64,000 nucleotides of DNA from Flavobacterium paronense (GCF_030409795.1 NZ_JAUFQN010000019.1:62001-126000); one strand, 5' to 3'; shown: positions 26,002 through 36,615, counted from the first letter of the stretch. Notes: generated by a model from the letters alone, not told the origin. Program-made: numbers and translations.

Positions 26002-27243
26002 ATGGAGAATATTGCATTAATCGATTCGTTTTCAGAGTTTAAAGACGATAAGCTTATTGATAGAGTAACGCTTATGGCGATTTTGGAAGATGTATTTAGA
26101 AACGCATTGAAAAAGAAATACGGTTCAGACGATAATTTTGACATCATTATCAATCCTGATAAAGGTGATATGGAAATTTGGAGAAGAAGAGTTATCGTTG
26201 CTGACGATGATTTAGATTTGGAAAATGAAGAAATCACTTTAACAGAAGCAAGAAAAATTGAAGCCGATTTTGAAATTGGTGAAGAAGTTTCTGAAGAAGT
26301 AAAATTGATTGATTTAGGAAGAAGAGCTATTTTGGCTTTGCGTCAAAACCTGATTTCTAAAATTCACGAACACGACAACACCAATCTTTACAAACAATTT
26401 AAAGATTTAATAGGCGAAATTTACACTGCAGAAGTACACCATGTGCGTCCAAGAGTTGTGATTTTGATTGATGATGAAGGAAATGAAATTGTTCTGCCAA
26501 AAGAAAAACAAATTCCATCTGACTTTTTCCGTAAAGGAGACAACGTTCGAGGAATTATTGAAAGTGTTGAATTGAAAGGGAATAAGCCGCAAATTATCAT
26601 GTCGAGAACGGCAGATAAATTCCTGGAAAAATTATTCGAACAAGAAATTCCGGAAGTTTTCGATGGTTTAATTATGATTAAAAATGTAGTAAGAATTCCA
26701 GGTGAAAAAGCAAAAGTAGCCGTAGATTCTTATGATGACAGAATTGATCCTGTTGGAGCTTGTGTTGGTATGAAAGGTTCAAGAATTCACGGAATTGTTC
26801 GCGAACTTGGAAATGAGAATATCGACGTAATAAATTACACAACCAATTTGCAATTATACATCACAAGAGCATTAAGTCCTGCAAAAGTATCTTCAGTTAA
26901 AATTGACGAAGAGAAAAAGAGAGCTGAAGTTTTCTTGAAATTAGAAGAGGTTTCAAAAGCTATTGGTCGTGGAGGACATAATATCAAATTGGCCGGACTT
27001 TTAACAGGCTACGAATTAGATGTCATAAGAGAAGGGATTGCTATCGAAGAAGATGATGTTGAATTAACAGAGTTCTCAGACGAAATCGATGGATGGGTAA
27101 TTGACGAATTTGCAAAAATTGGATTGGATACAGCAAGAAGTATCCTGAATCAAGATGTTGCCGATTTAGTGAGAAGAACCGATTTAGAGGAAGAAACCAT
27201 TTTAGAAGTAATAAGAATATTAAAAGAAGAGTTTCAAGACTAG
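26002..27243 (+). CDS. nusA: Transcription termination/antitermination factor NusA
   Basis: A 413-residue RNA-polymerase partner controlling pausing, termination and antitermination. The N-terminal domain (MENIALIDSFSEFKDDKLID) is followed by an S1 domain (IGEIYTAEVHHVRPRVVILI) and tandem KH domains, with KVAVDSYDDRIDPVGACVGM and the second KH GXXG loop in KAIGRGGHNIKLAG. It lacks the long acidic repeats found at the C-terminus of the E. coli protein, as is common outside Proteobacteria. In other bacteria NusA autoregulates this operon, which is relevant to the leader hairpin. Confidence 0.96.
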   Translation: MENIALIDSFSEFKDDKLIDRVTLMAILEDVFRNALKKKYGSDDNFDIIINPDKGDMEIWRRRVIVADDDLDLENEEITLTEARKIEADFEIGEEVSEEVKLIDLGRRAILALRQNLISKIHEHDNTNLYKQFKDLIGEIYTAEVHHVRPRVVILIDDEGNEIVLPKEKQIPSDFFRKGDNVRGIIESVELKGNKPQIIMSRTADKFLEKLFEQEIPEVFDGLIMIKNVVRIPGEKAKVAVDSYDDRIDPVGACVGMKGSRIHGIVRELGNENIDVINYTTNLQLYITRALSPAKVSSVKIDEEKKRAEVFLKLEEVSKAIGRGGHNIKLAGLLTGYELDVIREGIAIEEDDVELTEFSDEIDGWVIDEFAKIGLDTARSILNQDVADLVRRTDLEEETILEVIRILKEEFQD

Positions 27244-27280
27244 TCTTTTAGCGCAAAATAGATAACATTAATAAGATTTT

Positions 27281-30058
27281 ATGTCTGAAGGAAATATTAG
27301 AATTAATAAAGTTTTAAGGGAATTAAATATTTCTTTGGAAAGAGCTGTGGATTATCTAAAAGATAAGGGAATTGTCATTGAGGCAAATCCAAACACAAAA
27401 GTTTCCGATGATGTATATTCTATTCTTTGCGGACAGTTTGCCGGTGACAAAGGGAATAAAGAAGCTTCAAAAGGTGTAAGCGAAGAAATTAGAAAAGAAA
27501 AAGAAGCACTTCGAATTGAAAGAGAAAAAGAAATCGAAGACAAACGCAAGCAAGACGAAGAACGTCAGCAACAACAAGAGTTGATTAAAGCGAAAGCAAC
27601 AATTGCTGCTCCAAAACAAGTTGGAAAAATTGATCTAGAGCCAAAAGCACCAGCTACTCTGATTCAACCAGCAAAACCAGTTCAGGAAGTAAAACCAGTA
27701 ATTGAAAAGAAAGAAGTCGTTGCTAAGAAAGAAGAAGAAGCACCAATAGTTGTTCCAAAAGTAGAAAAAGTGGTTGCGCCAGTTGCTGAAGAAGAACCAG
27801 TTGATGAAACGCATACTACACAATATCAGAATCTTACTGGTCCGGTATTAACGGGGCAAAAAATAGATTTAGCACAATTTAATAAACCCAAAAAGAAAAA
27901 AGAGGAGTTTAAAAAAGATGGTGCTAAACCTGCAACTCCAGCTACTGGAGCAAATGTAGCAGCAAATAATGCAAACGCCAATAAAAATAAAAGAAAAAGA
28001 ATTCCGGGCAAACCAGAACCAGGGAAGCCTGTTGTTGGTGGCGGTGGTGGAGGAAACGCTTTTGGACCTACTAAACCAGGTGGTGGTGCTAAGCCAGGCG
28101 GTGGCGGATTCCAAAAAGGGAATCGTCCTGCTATAGTTCAAAAAGTCGAGCCAACGGAAGAAGAAGTTAAAAATCAAATTAAAGAAACTTTAGAGCGTTT
28201 ACAAGGAAAAGGAAACAAATCTAAAGCAGCAAAATATAGAAGAGATAAGCGTGATACGCACCGTCAACGGTCAGAAGACGAACAACAAGCATTAGACGAA
28301 GGAAGCAAAACAATCAAAGTAACCGAGTTTGTTACCGTAGGTGAAGTAGCAACCATGATGGATGTGCCTATTACAAAAGTAATCGGAACTTGTATGTCAC
28401 TTGGCATCATGGTAACCATGAACCAACGTTTGGATGCAGAAACGTTATCAATTGTTGCTGATGAGTTTGGTTTTGAAGTTGAATTTATCACATCAGATAT
28501 CGAAGATTCGATAGAAGTTGTTGAAGACAAACCTGAAGATTTAGTACCTCGTGCACCAATCGTAACCGTAATGGGTCACGTAGACCACGGTAAGACATCG
28601 TTACTGGATTATATCCGTAAAGAAAATGTAATTGCCGGAGAATCAGGTGGAATTACACAGCACATCGGTGCTTATGCCGTTACTCTTGAAGGTGGACAAA
28701 AAATCACTTTCCTAGATACACCAGGTCACGAAGCGTTTACCGCGATGCGTGCCCGTGGAGCTCAGGTTACCGATATTGCAATTATTGTAGTTGCTGCCGA
28801 TGATGATATCATGCCACAAACCAAAGAAGCTATCAGCCACGCACAAGCGGCTGGAGTTCCAATGATATTTGCAATCAATAAAATAGATAAACAAGGCGCT
28901 AACCCTGAAAAGATTAAGGAGAAATTAGCAGCCATGAACTTGTTAGTGGAAGACTGGGGTGGTAAATACCAATCGCATGATATTTCGGCTAAAAAAGGAA
29001 CAGGCGTAAAAGAATTGTTAGAAAAAGTATTGCTGGAAGCTGAAATTTTAGACTTAAAAGCAAACCCAAATAAACCTGCTGTTGGAACTGTTGTCGAGGC
29101 ACAGTTAGACAAAGGAAGAGGTTACGTATCAACCATATTGGTACAATCAGGAACTTTGAAAGTAGGCGATTATGTATTGGCAGGAAAGAATCACGGAAAA
29201 GTGAAAGCCATGCATGATGAAAGAGGACATAGTGTGACTGAAGCTGGTCCATCAACACCAATATCTATTTTAGGTTTGGATGGTGCGTCAACGGCTGGAG
29301 ATAAATTCAACGTATTTGAAGACGAAAGAGAAGCTAAACAAATTGCGACTAAACGTTTACAATTAATGCGTGAGCAATCGGTTAGAACACAACGTCATAT
29401 TACCTTGGCGGAAATCGGTCGTCGTATTGCTTTAGGTCAATTTAAAGAATTGAACATTATCCTTAAAGGAGACGTGGATGGTTCTGTGGAAGCACTTTCA
29501 AGTGAGTTTTCTAAATTGTCTACAGATGAAATTCAAATCAATATTATACATAAAGGTGTTGGGGCGATTACCGAAACTGACGTAATGTTGGCTTCTGCTT
29601 CTGATGCAATTATCATCGGATTTAACGTTCGTCCGGCTGGAAATGCCCGTCAATTAGCACAAAAAGAAGAAATCGATATCAGAAGTTATTCTATTATTTA
29701 CGATGCTATCAATGACTTGAAAGACGCGATGGAAGGCATGCTTTCTCCAGAAATGAAAGAAGAAATTACAGGTACGGCAGAAATCAGAGAGATTTTCAAA
29801 GTATCAAAAGTGGGAACTATCGCAGGTTGTATGGTTACCGATGGTAAAATCTTTAGAAATTCTAAAATCAGAATTATCCGTGAAGGCGTTGTTGTTTTCA
29901 CAGGTGAATTAGCAACATTGAAACGTTTCAAAGACGATGTAAAAGATGTATCGAAAGGATATGACTGCGGTATGCAAATCAAGAATTACAACGATATTGA
30001 ACAACTGGATATCATCGAAGCTTTCCAGGAAGTGGAGGTCAAGAAAAAGATGAAATAG
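27281..30058 (+). CDS. infB: Translation initiation factor IF-2
   Basis: A 925-residue GTPase that brings initiator tRNA to the 30S subunit. The first 420 or so residues are a charged, Pro/Gly-rich linker with coiled coil and a Gly-rich stretch near residue 255. The G domain has VTVMGHVDHGKTSLLDYI (G1), DTPGHEAFTAMRARG (G3) and AINKIDK (G4); domains II to IV follow, ending in KNYNDIEQLDIIEAF. It is the last gene of rimP-nusA-infB, followed by a strong terminator. Confidence 0.97.
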   Translation: MSEGNIRINKVLRELNISLERAVDYLKDKGIVIEANPNTKVSDDVYSILCGQFAGDKGNKEASKGVSEEIRKEKEALRIEREKEIEDKRKQDEERQQQQELIKAKATIAAPKQVGKIDLEPKAPATLIQPAKPVQEVKPVIEKKEVVAKKEEEAPIVVPKVEKVVAPVAEEEPVDETHTTQYQNLTGPVLTGQKIDLAQFNKPKKKKEEFKKDGAKPATPATGANVAANNANANKNKRKRIPGKPEPGKPVVGGGGGGNAFGPTKPGGGAKPGGGGFQKGNRPAIVQKVEPTEEEVKNQIKETLERLQGKGNKSKAAKYRRDKRDTHRQRSEDEQQALDEGSKTIKVTEFVTVGEVATMMDVPITKVIGTCMSLGIMVTMNQRLDAETLSIVADEFGFEVEFITSDIEDSIEVVEDKPEDLVPRAPIVTVMGHVDHGKTSLLDYIRKENVIAGESGGITQHIGAYAVTLEGGQKITFLDTPGHEAFTAMRARGAQVTDIAIIVVAADDDIMPQTKEAISHAQAAGVPMIFAINKIDKQGANPEKIKEKLAAMNLLVEDWGGKYQSHDISAKKGTGVKELLEKVLLEAEILDLKANPNKPAVGTVVEAQLDKGRGYVSTILVQSGTLKVGDYVLAGKNHGKVKAMHDERGHSVTEAGPSTPISILGLDGASTAGDKFNVFEDEREAKQIATKRLQLMREQSVRTQRHITLAEIGRRIALGQFKELNIILKGDVDGSVEALSSEFSKLSTDEIQINIIHKGVGAITETDVMLASASDAIIIGFNVRPAGNARQLAQKEEIDIRSYSIIYDAINDLKDAMEGMLSPEMKEEITGTAEIREIFKVSKVGTIAGCMVTDGKIFRNSKIRIIREGVVVFTGELATLKRFKDDVKDVSKGYDCGMQIKNYNDIEQLDIIEAFQEVEVKKKMK

Positions 30059-30062
30059 TAAT

Positions 30063-30093
30063 AAAAAAGTCCCGATTTAATCGGGACTTTTTT
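30063..30093. terminator. Bidirectional terminator after infB
   Basis: Stem GTCCCGATT / AATCGGGAC with a 1-nt centre (30069-30087) between A and T tracts, separating infB from the convergent SPOR gene. Confidence 0.85.
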
Positions 30094-30481
30094 ATTTATT
30101 AGGTTTAATCAAAAAAGCATTCGGATACTTCTTCTTTAAATCGTTTAGGTTTTTTTCAGCTTCAATTCGGGTTTTGAAATTACCAACCCAAACCTTATAT
30201 AAGGGTGTGCTGAATACAATAGTGGCATCAATATTCTTGTTCTCTCTCTTAAAATCAAGCAGTGTTTTTTTAGAATTTTCGGTGTCACCATTAAAAATCT
30301 GAATTTTATACCGGTCATTTATGGTAATGGAACTGTTTATTTTTCTTTTTTCGTTTAAGAGTTGTTCAAACTTCGGGTCTTGACTTACACTTACTTTAGC
30401 CTCTTGACTATAGCTTTTTTGCGTTATAAATACCAGAGTCAGAGTCACGAAAGTGAATTTTATTTCTTTTAAAAATTTCAT
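30092..30481 (-). CDS. SPOR domain protein
   Basis: A 129-residue exported protein. The signal peptide MKFLKEIKFTFVTLTLVFIT ends near SYSQ, then comes a linker and a C-terminal SPOR repeat (RYKIQIFNGDTENSKKTLLD ... LYKVWVGNFKTRIEAEKNLN). SPOR domains bind denuded peptidoglycan, often at the division site. Start 30481 is chosen over 30502 because it begins the signal peptide. A minus-strand -7 box (TACATTTG, 30500-30507) lies about 20 nt upstream. Confidence 0.83.
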   Translation of the reverse strand: MKFLKEIKFTFVTLTLVFITQKSYSQEAKVSVSQDPKFEQLLNEKRKINSSITINDRYKIQIFNGDTENSKKTLLDFKRENKNIDATIVFSTPLYKVWVGNFKTRIEAEKNLNDLKKKYPNAFLIKPNK

Positions 30482-30583
30482 AAGGGTTTGATTTTTATAC
30501 AAATGTAAAACTTATAGAATTAAACAAAAGAGAAAACATTATTTAGAATTAATATAAATTGATATTTAAGATATATTTAAGGT

Positions 30584-30613
30584 TTTGAGAATAGTTCATA
30601 AGTCGTATTTTTG
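30584..30613 (+). promoter_or_regulatory. Promoter of the act-cox operon
   Basis: TTTG (30584-30587), 18 nt, TATTTTTG (30606-30613), implying a leader of about 80 nt before actA. Confidence 0.65.
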
Positions 30614-30698
30614 TCCAAGTTTTTAATAAAGCGTCGATTTTTACTGGGAAATTTTTTAGAAAAAATCATGCCAACATTAGCCGATAATTACTTATTAT

Positions 30699-32042
30699 AT
30701 GAAAAAAGTGGGTAACCATAATTCGATTTCAAGGAAAATAATTTACAGTTTAGCTTTAATGCTAACCATCTCCTTCACTTCATTTTCACAAGCAACTCCG
30801 CCAGCAGCAGCTACACCAGCAGCAACTGCCACAGCTACAGCAGCACCAGCTGCAACCGCTGGAGGTGACGCAGTAGCAGGAAAAGCATTGTTTAACGCAA
30901 ATTGTGCAGCTTGTCACAACCTTGATAGGAAAATGACAGGTCCGGCATTAAGAGGAGTTACGGGTCGTCATGCCAAAGAATGGTTTTATCCATGGATTGC
31001 CAATAGCTCGGCCATGATTAAATCTGGCGATGCTGATGCGGTTAAATTGTTCAATGAGAACAACAAAGCAGTAATGACAGCGTTTCCTCAATTGTCTAAG
31101 CAAGATGTAGATAATATTTTAGCTTATACAGATGAACCTAAACCTGTAGCTGCAACTGCACCTGGAGTTACTCCTGATGGTAAAGGTGGAAAAGCGGATG
31201 ATAGCGGAATTTCAAATGACATTATTCTTGGCGCACTATCATTAGTAATGTTAATGTTGGTCGTTATGTTGTTCTTTGTAAACAATGTATTAACCAAGGT
31301 AGCTAAAGCAAATGGTATTGAAGTTGCTGAAGCAGAAAAAAGAATGCCAATTTGGAAAGCATTTGCTAAAAACCAATTTTTAGTTCTAGTATCTTCTATA
31401 TTCTTATTATTAGCTAGTGGTTTTTTTGTTTATGGTTATTTAATGCAAATAGGTGTTGATCAAGATTATCAACCAGTACAGCCAATTCATTATTCTCATA
31501 GAATTCACGCAGGAAGCAACGGAATCAATTGTAAATATTGTCACTCTGCTGCTCGTGTTAGTAAAAATGCAGGTATTCCTTCTTTAAATGTTTGTATGAA
31601 CTGTCATAAAAACATTGCTGAAGTATCTGACACAACTGCTACACCTGAGTATTCAAAAGCATTCTACGACGGTGAAATAAAAAAATTATACACAGCTGTT
31701 GGTTGGGATGGTTCAAAATATACCGGAAAAACTTCTCCTGTGAAATGGGTTAGAATTCATAACTTACCAGACTTTGCTTATTTCAATCACTCACAACACG
31801 TAACGGTTGCCGGAATTGAATGTCAAAAATGTCACGGTCCAGTTCAGACTTATGAAATCCAGAAACAATTTGCTCCATTAACTATGGGTTGGTGTATTAA
31901 ATGTCATCGTGAGACCGATGTGAAAATGGAAGGAAATGCGTATTACACAAAAATTCACGAAGAACTTTCTAAACGTTACGGAGTAGACAAATTGACTGCT
32001 GCGCAAATGGGAGGAATCGAATGTGGTAAATGCCACTATTAA
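30699..32042 (+). CDS. actA: Alternative complex III multiheme cytochrome subunit ActA, fused to a monoheme cytochrome c domain
   Basis: A 447-residue c-type cytochrome of the menaquinol-oxidising alternative complex III. After an N-terminal signal/anchor and an Ala/Pro/Thr-rich linker comes a monoheme domain (CAACHNLDRKMTGPALRGV). Two membrane helices lie at about residues 173-200 and 223-250. The multiheme domain follows with CKYCH, CMNCH, CQKCH, CIKCH and CGKCH. That is six CxxCH sites in total: the usual five plus the N-terminal one. It heads an eight-gene operon. Confidence 0.93.
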   Translation: MKKVGNHNSISRKIIYSLALMLTISFTSFSQATPPAAATPAATATATAAPAATAGGDAVAGKALFNANCAACHNLDRKMTGPALRGVTGRHAKEWFYPWIANSSAMIKSGDADAVKLFNENNKAVMTAFPQLSKQDVDNILAYTDEPKPVAATAPGVTPDGKGGKADDSGISNDIILGALSLVMLMLVVMLFFVNNVLTKVAKANGIEVAEAEKRMPIWKAFAKNQFLVLVSSIFLLLASGFFVYGYLMQIGVDQDYQPVQPIHYSHRIHAGSNGINCKYCHSAARVSKNAGIPSLNVCMNCHKNIAEVSDTTATPEYSKAFYDGEIKKLYTAVGWDGSKYTGKTSPVKWVRIHNLPDFAYFNHSQHVTVAGIECQKCHGPVQTYEIQKQFAPLTMGWCIKCHRETDVKMEGNAYYTKIHEELSKRYGVDKLTAAQMGGIECGKCHY

Positions 32043-32073
32043 AAATAATTTAAGAAGCTAATATTTATATACG

Positions 32074-35000
32074 ATGTCATCGAACAAAAAATACTGGAAA
32101 AGTGTTGAGGAATTAAACGAAAACAGTTCTATTGTTGAGGCGCTTAGAAATAATGAATTTGTAGAAGAAATTCCAACTGACGAATTTTTATCTGACAAAG
32201 ATGCATTATCTTCTTCCTCAACTACTCGTCGTGATTTCTTGAAATACGTTGGATTTACAACTGCAGCTGCAACATTAGCAGCTTGTGAAGGTCCGGTACA
32301 TAAATCAATCCCTTACGTTTTACAACCAGAGCAAATTATTCCTGGAGTTGCTGATTATTATGCAACATCTATGTTTGATGGTTTTGATTTTGCCAATTTA
32401 TTAGTAAAAACACGTGAAGGGCGTCCAATTAAAATAGAAAACAACACTATTGCTGGTGCGAAGTTTGCTGCCAATGCAAGAGTTCATGCTTCTGTATTAT
32501 CATTGTATGATAGTATGCGTTTGAAAAGAACGAAAGTGTCTCAAAAAGAAGCAACTTGGCAAGAAGCCGATTTAAAAATAAAAGCAAGTTTAGTCGATGC
32601 AAAAGCTAAAGGAGGACAAATAGTTTTATTGACTAATACTTTAGCAAGTCCATCAACTGAAAAATTAATAGCTGAATTTATTGCAAAAAACCCAACAGCA
32701 AAACACGTTGTTTACGATGCTGTTTCTGAATCGGCTGCATTAGATGCGTTCGAAGCAGTTTATGGAGAAAGAGATTTAGTAGATTATGATTTTTCAAAAG
32801 CAAATACTATAGTTTCACTTGATGCTGACTTCTTAGGCGATTGGCAAGGAGGAAGTTTTGATTCGGGTTATGCAAAAGGAAGAGTTCCTCAAGCCGGAAA
32901 AATGTCAAAACACTATCAGTTTGAAGCGAACATGACTTTGTCCGGAGCTGCTGCTGATAAGCGTGTTCCAATGACCATTGCAAATCAAAAACAAGCTTTA
33001 GTTAAAATATATAATGTAATTACAGGTTCTGCGATATCAACAGGAAAAGTTGATAATGAGGATGTCGTTACGAAAGCAGCACAACAATTGAAAGCTGCAG
33101 GAAGCAAAGGACTTTTAGTTTCAGGAATCCAAGATAAAAATGCTCAGTTATTAGTTTTAGCTATCAATCAAGCTTTGGCTAGTGAAGCATTTTCAACTAT
33201 CGGAACTCGTCAAATCAGAAAAGGATCTAACGAAAAAGTAGCTCAATTAGTTGCTGATATGAATGCAGGAAGTGTTCATACTTTAATAATGAGTGGCGTG
33301 AATCCGGTTTACACTTTAGCCGATAGTGCTAAATTCGTAAGCGGATTGAAAAAAGTAAAATTATCAGCTGCATTTTCTTTAAGAGAAGATGAAACAGCTT
33401 CAATCACAAATATAGCAGTTCCTGCACCTCACTATTTAGAGTCTTGGAACGATTTAATGTTGACCAAAGGAACTTATTCTTTAACACAACCAACCATTCG
33501 TCCATTATTCAGCTCTAAACAATTCCAAGAAGGATTATTGTCATGGAATGGAAACAGCGCAGCTTATTATGATTACATAAAAGCAAATGCTACAGCATAT
33601 ACAAATGGTGCTTCATGGAACCAGACGGTTCATGATGGTATTGCTATTGGAGCTTCTACTAGTGCATCTGCAAGTTCAGCTGATTATGCTGCTGCGGCTA
33701 ACGTATTGGCACAATCAAAACCTGTCAACGGATTTGAATTAGTATTGTATACTAAAACAGGTTTAGGTGATGGGCAACAAGCTAATAATCCATGGTTGCA
33801 AGAGTTACCAGACCCTATCACGAGAGTATCTTGGGATAACTATGTTACAGTTTCTCCTTCAGACGCCAGAGATAAAGCTTTAGGTTTTGAAAATAAAATT
33901 GTTGCTAACGGTGGACTTAACGGAAGTTATGCAACACTTACGGTAAACGGAATCAAATTAGAAAATGTTCCAGTTATAATCCAACCAGGACAAGCTAAAG
34001 GAACTTTAGGGTTAGCTTTAGGTTATGGTAAAAAAGTTGGACTAAAAGAAGAAATGCAAGTGGGTCTTAATGCATATGCATTTTACGCTGGCTTCAATAA
34101 TGTACAATCAGCTTCTATCGCTAAAGCAAGTGGAGAACATGAGTTTGCTTGTGTTCAGTCACAAAAAACGTTGATGGGAAGAGGCGATATCATCAAAGAA
34201 ACAAACTTAACTATTTTCAATACTAAAGACGCTAAAGAATGGAATACTGTTCCTATGGTATCTTTGGATCACAAAGAAGTTGAAGCAACATCTGTAGATT
34301 TATGGGATTCGTTTGATCGTTCAGTTGGTCACCATTTTAATCTATCAATAGATTTGAACGCTTGTACCGGTTGTGGTGCTTGTGTTATTGCTTGTCATGC
34401 TGAAAATAACGTCCCGGTTGTTGGAAAAGCAGAAATCAGAAGAAGCCGTGATATGCACTGGTTGCGTATTGACAGATACTACTCATCTGAAGATACTTTT
34501 GCTGAAGACAACGAGAAAAAAGAAAACTTTGATGGACTTGATTTAGTTGGCTTTATAGCCGGAAATGAAGAGACTAAAGGTTCGCTAGGAGGATTCAGAA
34601 AAATGGAAAGTCCAGCGGATAATCCACAAGTATCTTTCCAACCTGTAATGTGTCAACATTGTAATCACGCACCTTGCGAAACTGTTTGTCCTGTGGCAGC
34701 AACTTCTCATGGTCGTCAAGGTCAAAACCAAATGGCTTATAACAGATGTGTCGGAACTCGTTACTGTGCAAACAACTGTCCATATAAAGTACGTCGTTTT
34801 AACTGGTTCTTATATAACGGTAACGACGAATTTGATTTCCATATGAATGATGATTTAGGTCGTATGGTTATTAATCCAGATGTAAATGTTCGCTCACGTG
34901 GAGTTATGGAAAAATGTTCTATGTGTATTCAAAAAACACAGTTGACTATTTTAACAGCAAAACGTGAAGGAAGAGAAGTAGCTGTTAATGAATTCCAAAC

Positions 35001-35166
35001 TGCTTGTTCGGCAGCTTGTTCAACAGGAGCTATGGTATTTGGAGATGTTAACAATAAAGAAGATCAAGTTACAAAACTATCCGAAGATAAAAGAATGTAC
35101 CACTTACTAGAAAGTGTTGGTACAAAACCAAATGTGTTTTATCACGTTAAAGTTAGAAATACGTAG
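32074..35166 (+). CDS. actB: Alternative complex III iron-sulfur subunit ActB
   Basis: A 1030-residue subunit. A twin-arginine motif (TTRRDFLKYVG, residues about 51-60) and a lipobox LAAC (Cys71) indicate folded export and lipid anchoring. The large N-terminal part resembles molybdopterin oxidoreductases but in this complex carries no cofactor. The C-terminal ferredoxin-like part begins near residue 764 with CTGCGACVIAC and continues with MCQHCNHAPCETVCPVAA, CVGTRYCANNCPY and KCSMCIQK...CSAAC, enough for four Fe-S clusters. These pass electrons from quinol to the ActA hemes. Confidence 0.94.
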   Translation: MSSNKKYWKSVEELNENSSIVEALRNNEFVEEIPTDEFLSDKDALSSSSTTRRDFLKYVGFTTAAATLAACEGPVHKSIPYVLQPEQIIPGVADYYATSMFDGFDFANLLVKTREGRPIKIENNTIAGAKFAANARVHASVLSLYDSMRLKRTKVSQKEATWQEADLKIKASLVDAKAKGGQIVLLTNTLASPSTEKLIAEFIAKNPTAKHVVYDAVSESAALDAFEAVYGERDLVDYDFSKANTIVSLDADFLGDWQGGSFDSGYAKGRVPQAGKMSKHYQFEANMTLSGAAADKRVPMTIANQKQALVKIYNVITGSAISTGKVDNEDVVTKAAQQLKAAGSKGLLVSGIQDKNAQLLVLAINQALASEAFSTIGTRQIRKGSNEKVAQLVADMNAGSVHTLIMSGVNPVYTLADSAKFVSGLKKVKLSAAFSLREDETASITNIAVPAPHYLESWNDLMLTKGTYSLTQPTIRPLFSSKQFQEGLLSWNGNSAAYYDYIKANATAYTNGASWNQTVHDGIAIGASTSASASSADYAAAANVLAQSKPVNGFELVLYTKTGLGDGQQANNPWLQELPDPITRVSWDNYVTVSPSDARDKALGFENKIVANGGLNGSYATLTVNGIKLENVPVIIQPGQAKGTLGLALGYGKKVGLKEEMQVGLNAYAFYAGFNNVQSASIAKASGEHEFACVQSQKTLMGRGDIIKETNLTIFNTKDAKEWNTVPMVSLDHKEVEATSVDLWDSFDRSVGHHFNLSIDLNACTGCGACVIACHAENNVPVVGKAEIRRSRDMHWLRIDRYYSSEDTFAEDNEKKENFDGLDLVGFIAGNEETKGSLGGFRKMESPADNPQVSFQPVMCQHCNHAPCETVCPVAATSHGRQGQNQMAYNRCVGTRYCANNCPYKVRRFNWFLYNGNDEFDFHMNDDLGRMVINPDVNVRSRGVMEKCSMCIQKTQLTILTAKREGREVAVNEFQTACSAACSTGAMVFGDVNNKEDQVTKLSEDKRMYHLLESVGTKPNVFYHVKVRNT

Positions 35167-35197
35167 TATAAAAATATTAATTAAGAAATAAAGGAAT

Positions 35198-36607
35198 ATG
35201 TCGTCTCATTACGAAGCACCCATTAGAAAACCATTAGTTATTGGTGAGAAATCTTATCACGATATAACTGTAGATATAGCTGCTCCAATTGAAGGAAGAG
35301 CCAACAAACAATGGTGGACTGTATTTAGTATTGCATTAATAGCTTTCCTTTGGGGAATTGGCTGTATCATTTATACCATTTCAACAGGTATTGGAACTTG
35401 GGGTTTAAATAAAACCGTTGGTTGGGCTTGGGATATTACTAACTTTGTTTGGTGGGTAGGTATTGGTCACGCCGGAACACTTATCTCTGCCGTGTTATTA
35501 TTATTCCGTCAACGATGGAGAATGGCCATTAACCGTTCTGCAGAAGCGATGACTATTTTTTCTGTAATCCAAGCGGCAATATTTCCGGTTATACACATGG
35601 GACGTCCATGGTTAGCATATTGGGTATTACCAATTCCGAATCAATTTGGATCGCTTTGGGTAAACTTTAACTCTCCATTACTTTGGGATGTATTTGCCAT
35701 CTCAACGTATCTTTCTGTATCCTTGGTTTTCTGGTGGACAGGATTGTTACCTGACTTTGCAATGCTTAGAGACAGAGCTGTAACACCTTTCAGTAAAAAG
35801 ATTTATTCTATATTAAGTTTTGGATGGAGCGGAAGAGCTAAAGACTGGCAACGTTTTGAAGAAGTATCTTTGGTACTTGCAGGTTTAGCAACGCCACTTG
35901 TACTTTCGGTTCACACGATTGTAAGTATGGACTTTGCTACTTCAATTGTACCAGGTTGGCATACTACCATTTTCCCACCTTACTTTGTTGCGGGAGCAGT
36001 ATTTTCAGGATTCGCAATGGTAAACACCTTGCTTATCATTATGAGAAAAGTGTCAAACCTTGAAGATTATATCACAATTCAACATATCGAATTAATGAAC
36101 ATTGTAATAATGATTACAGGTTCTATCGTAGGTGTTGCTTACATTACTGAGCTATTTATCGCTTGGTATTCAGGAGTTGAATTTGAACAATATGCATTCC
36201 TGAACAGAGCTACCGGTCCTTACTGGTGGGCATATTGGTCGATGATGACCTGTAATGTTTTCTCTCCTCAGTTTATGTGGTTCAAGAAATTAAGAACAAG
36301 TATTATGTTCTCTTTCATTATCTCTATTGTAGTAAACATCGGTATGTGGTTTGAGCGTTTCGTAATTATCGTTACCTCATTACACAGAGATTACCTTCCA
36401 TCATCATGGACGATGTTCCAACCAACATTTGTAGATATTGGAATTTTTATTGGAACAATAGGTTTCTTCTTTGTATTATTCCTTTTATATGCCAGAACTT
36501 TCCCAGTGATTGCTCAAGCAGAGGTTAAAACAATCTTGAAATCCTCGGGAGAAAATTTTAAGAGACAAAGAGAATTAGAAGATCACAATCATTCAGATAA
36601 ACATTAA
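35198..36607 (+). CDS. actC: Alternative complex III quinol-binding membrane subunit ActC
   Basis: A 469-residue NrfD/PsrC-like membrane protein with about ten helices. GIGHAGTLISAVLLLFRQRW near the N-terminus is a family hallmark, as are MGRPWLAYWVLPIPNQ and LSVHTIVSMDFATSIVPGWH. It forms the main quinol site of the complex and may be involved in proton translocation. ActF is its distant homologue in the same operon. The gap to actD is 8 nt. Confidence 0.94.
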   Translation: MSSHYEAPIRKPLVIGEKSYHDITVDIAAPIEGRANKQWWTVFSIALIAFLWGIGCIIYTISTGIGTWGLNKTVGWAWDITNFVWWVGIGHAGTLISAVLLLFRQRWRMAINRSAEAMTIFSVIQAAIFPVIHMGRPWLAYWVLPIPNQFGSLWVNFNSPLLWDVFAISTYLSVSLVFWWTGLLPDFAMLRDRAVTPFSKKIYSILSFGWSGRAKDWQRFEEVSLVLAGLATPLVLSVHTIVSMDFATSIVPGWHTTIFPPYFVAGAVFSGFAMVNTLLIIMRKVSNLEDYITIQHIELMNIVIMITGSIVGVAYITELFIAWYSGVEFEQYAFLNRATGPYWWAYWSMMTCNVFSPQFMWFKKLRTSIMFSFIISIVVNIGMWFERFVIIVTSLHRDYLPSSWTMFQPTFVDIGIFIGTIGFFFVLFLLYARTFPVIAQAEVKTILKSSGENFKRQRELEDHNHSDKH

Positions 36608-36615
36608 TAATTGCT

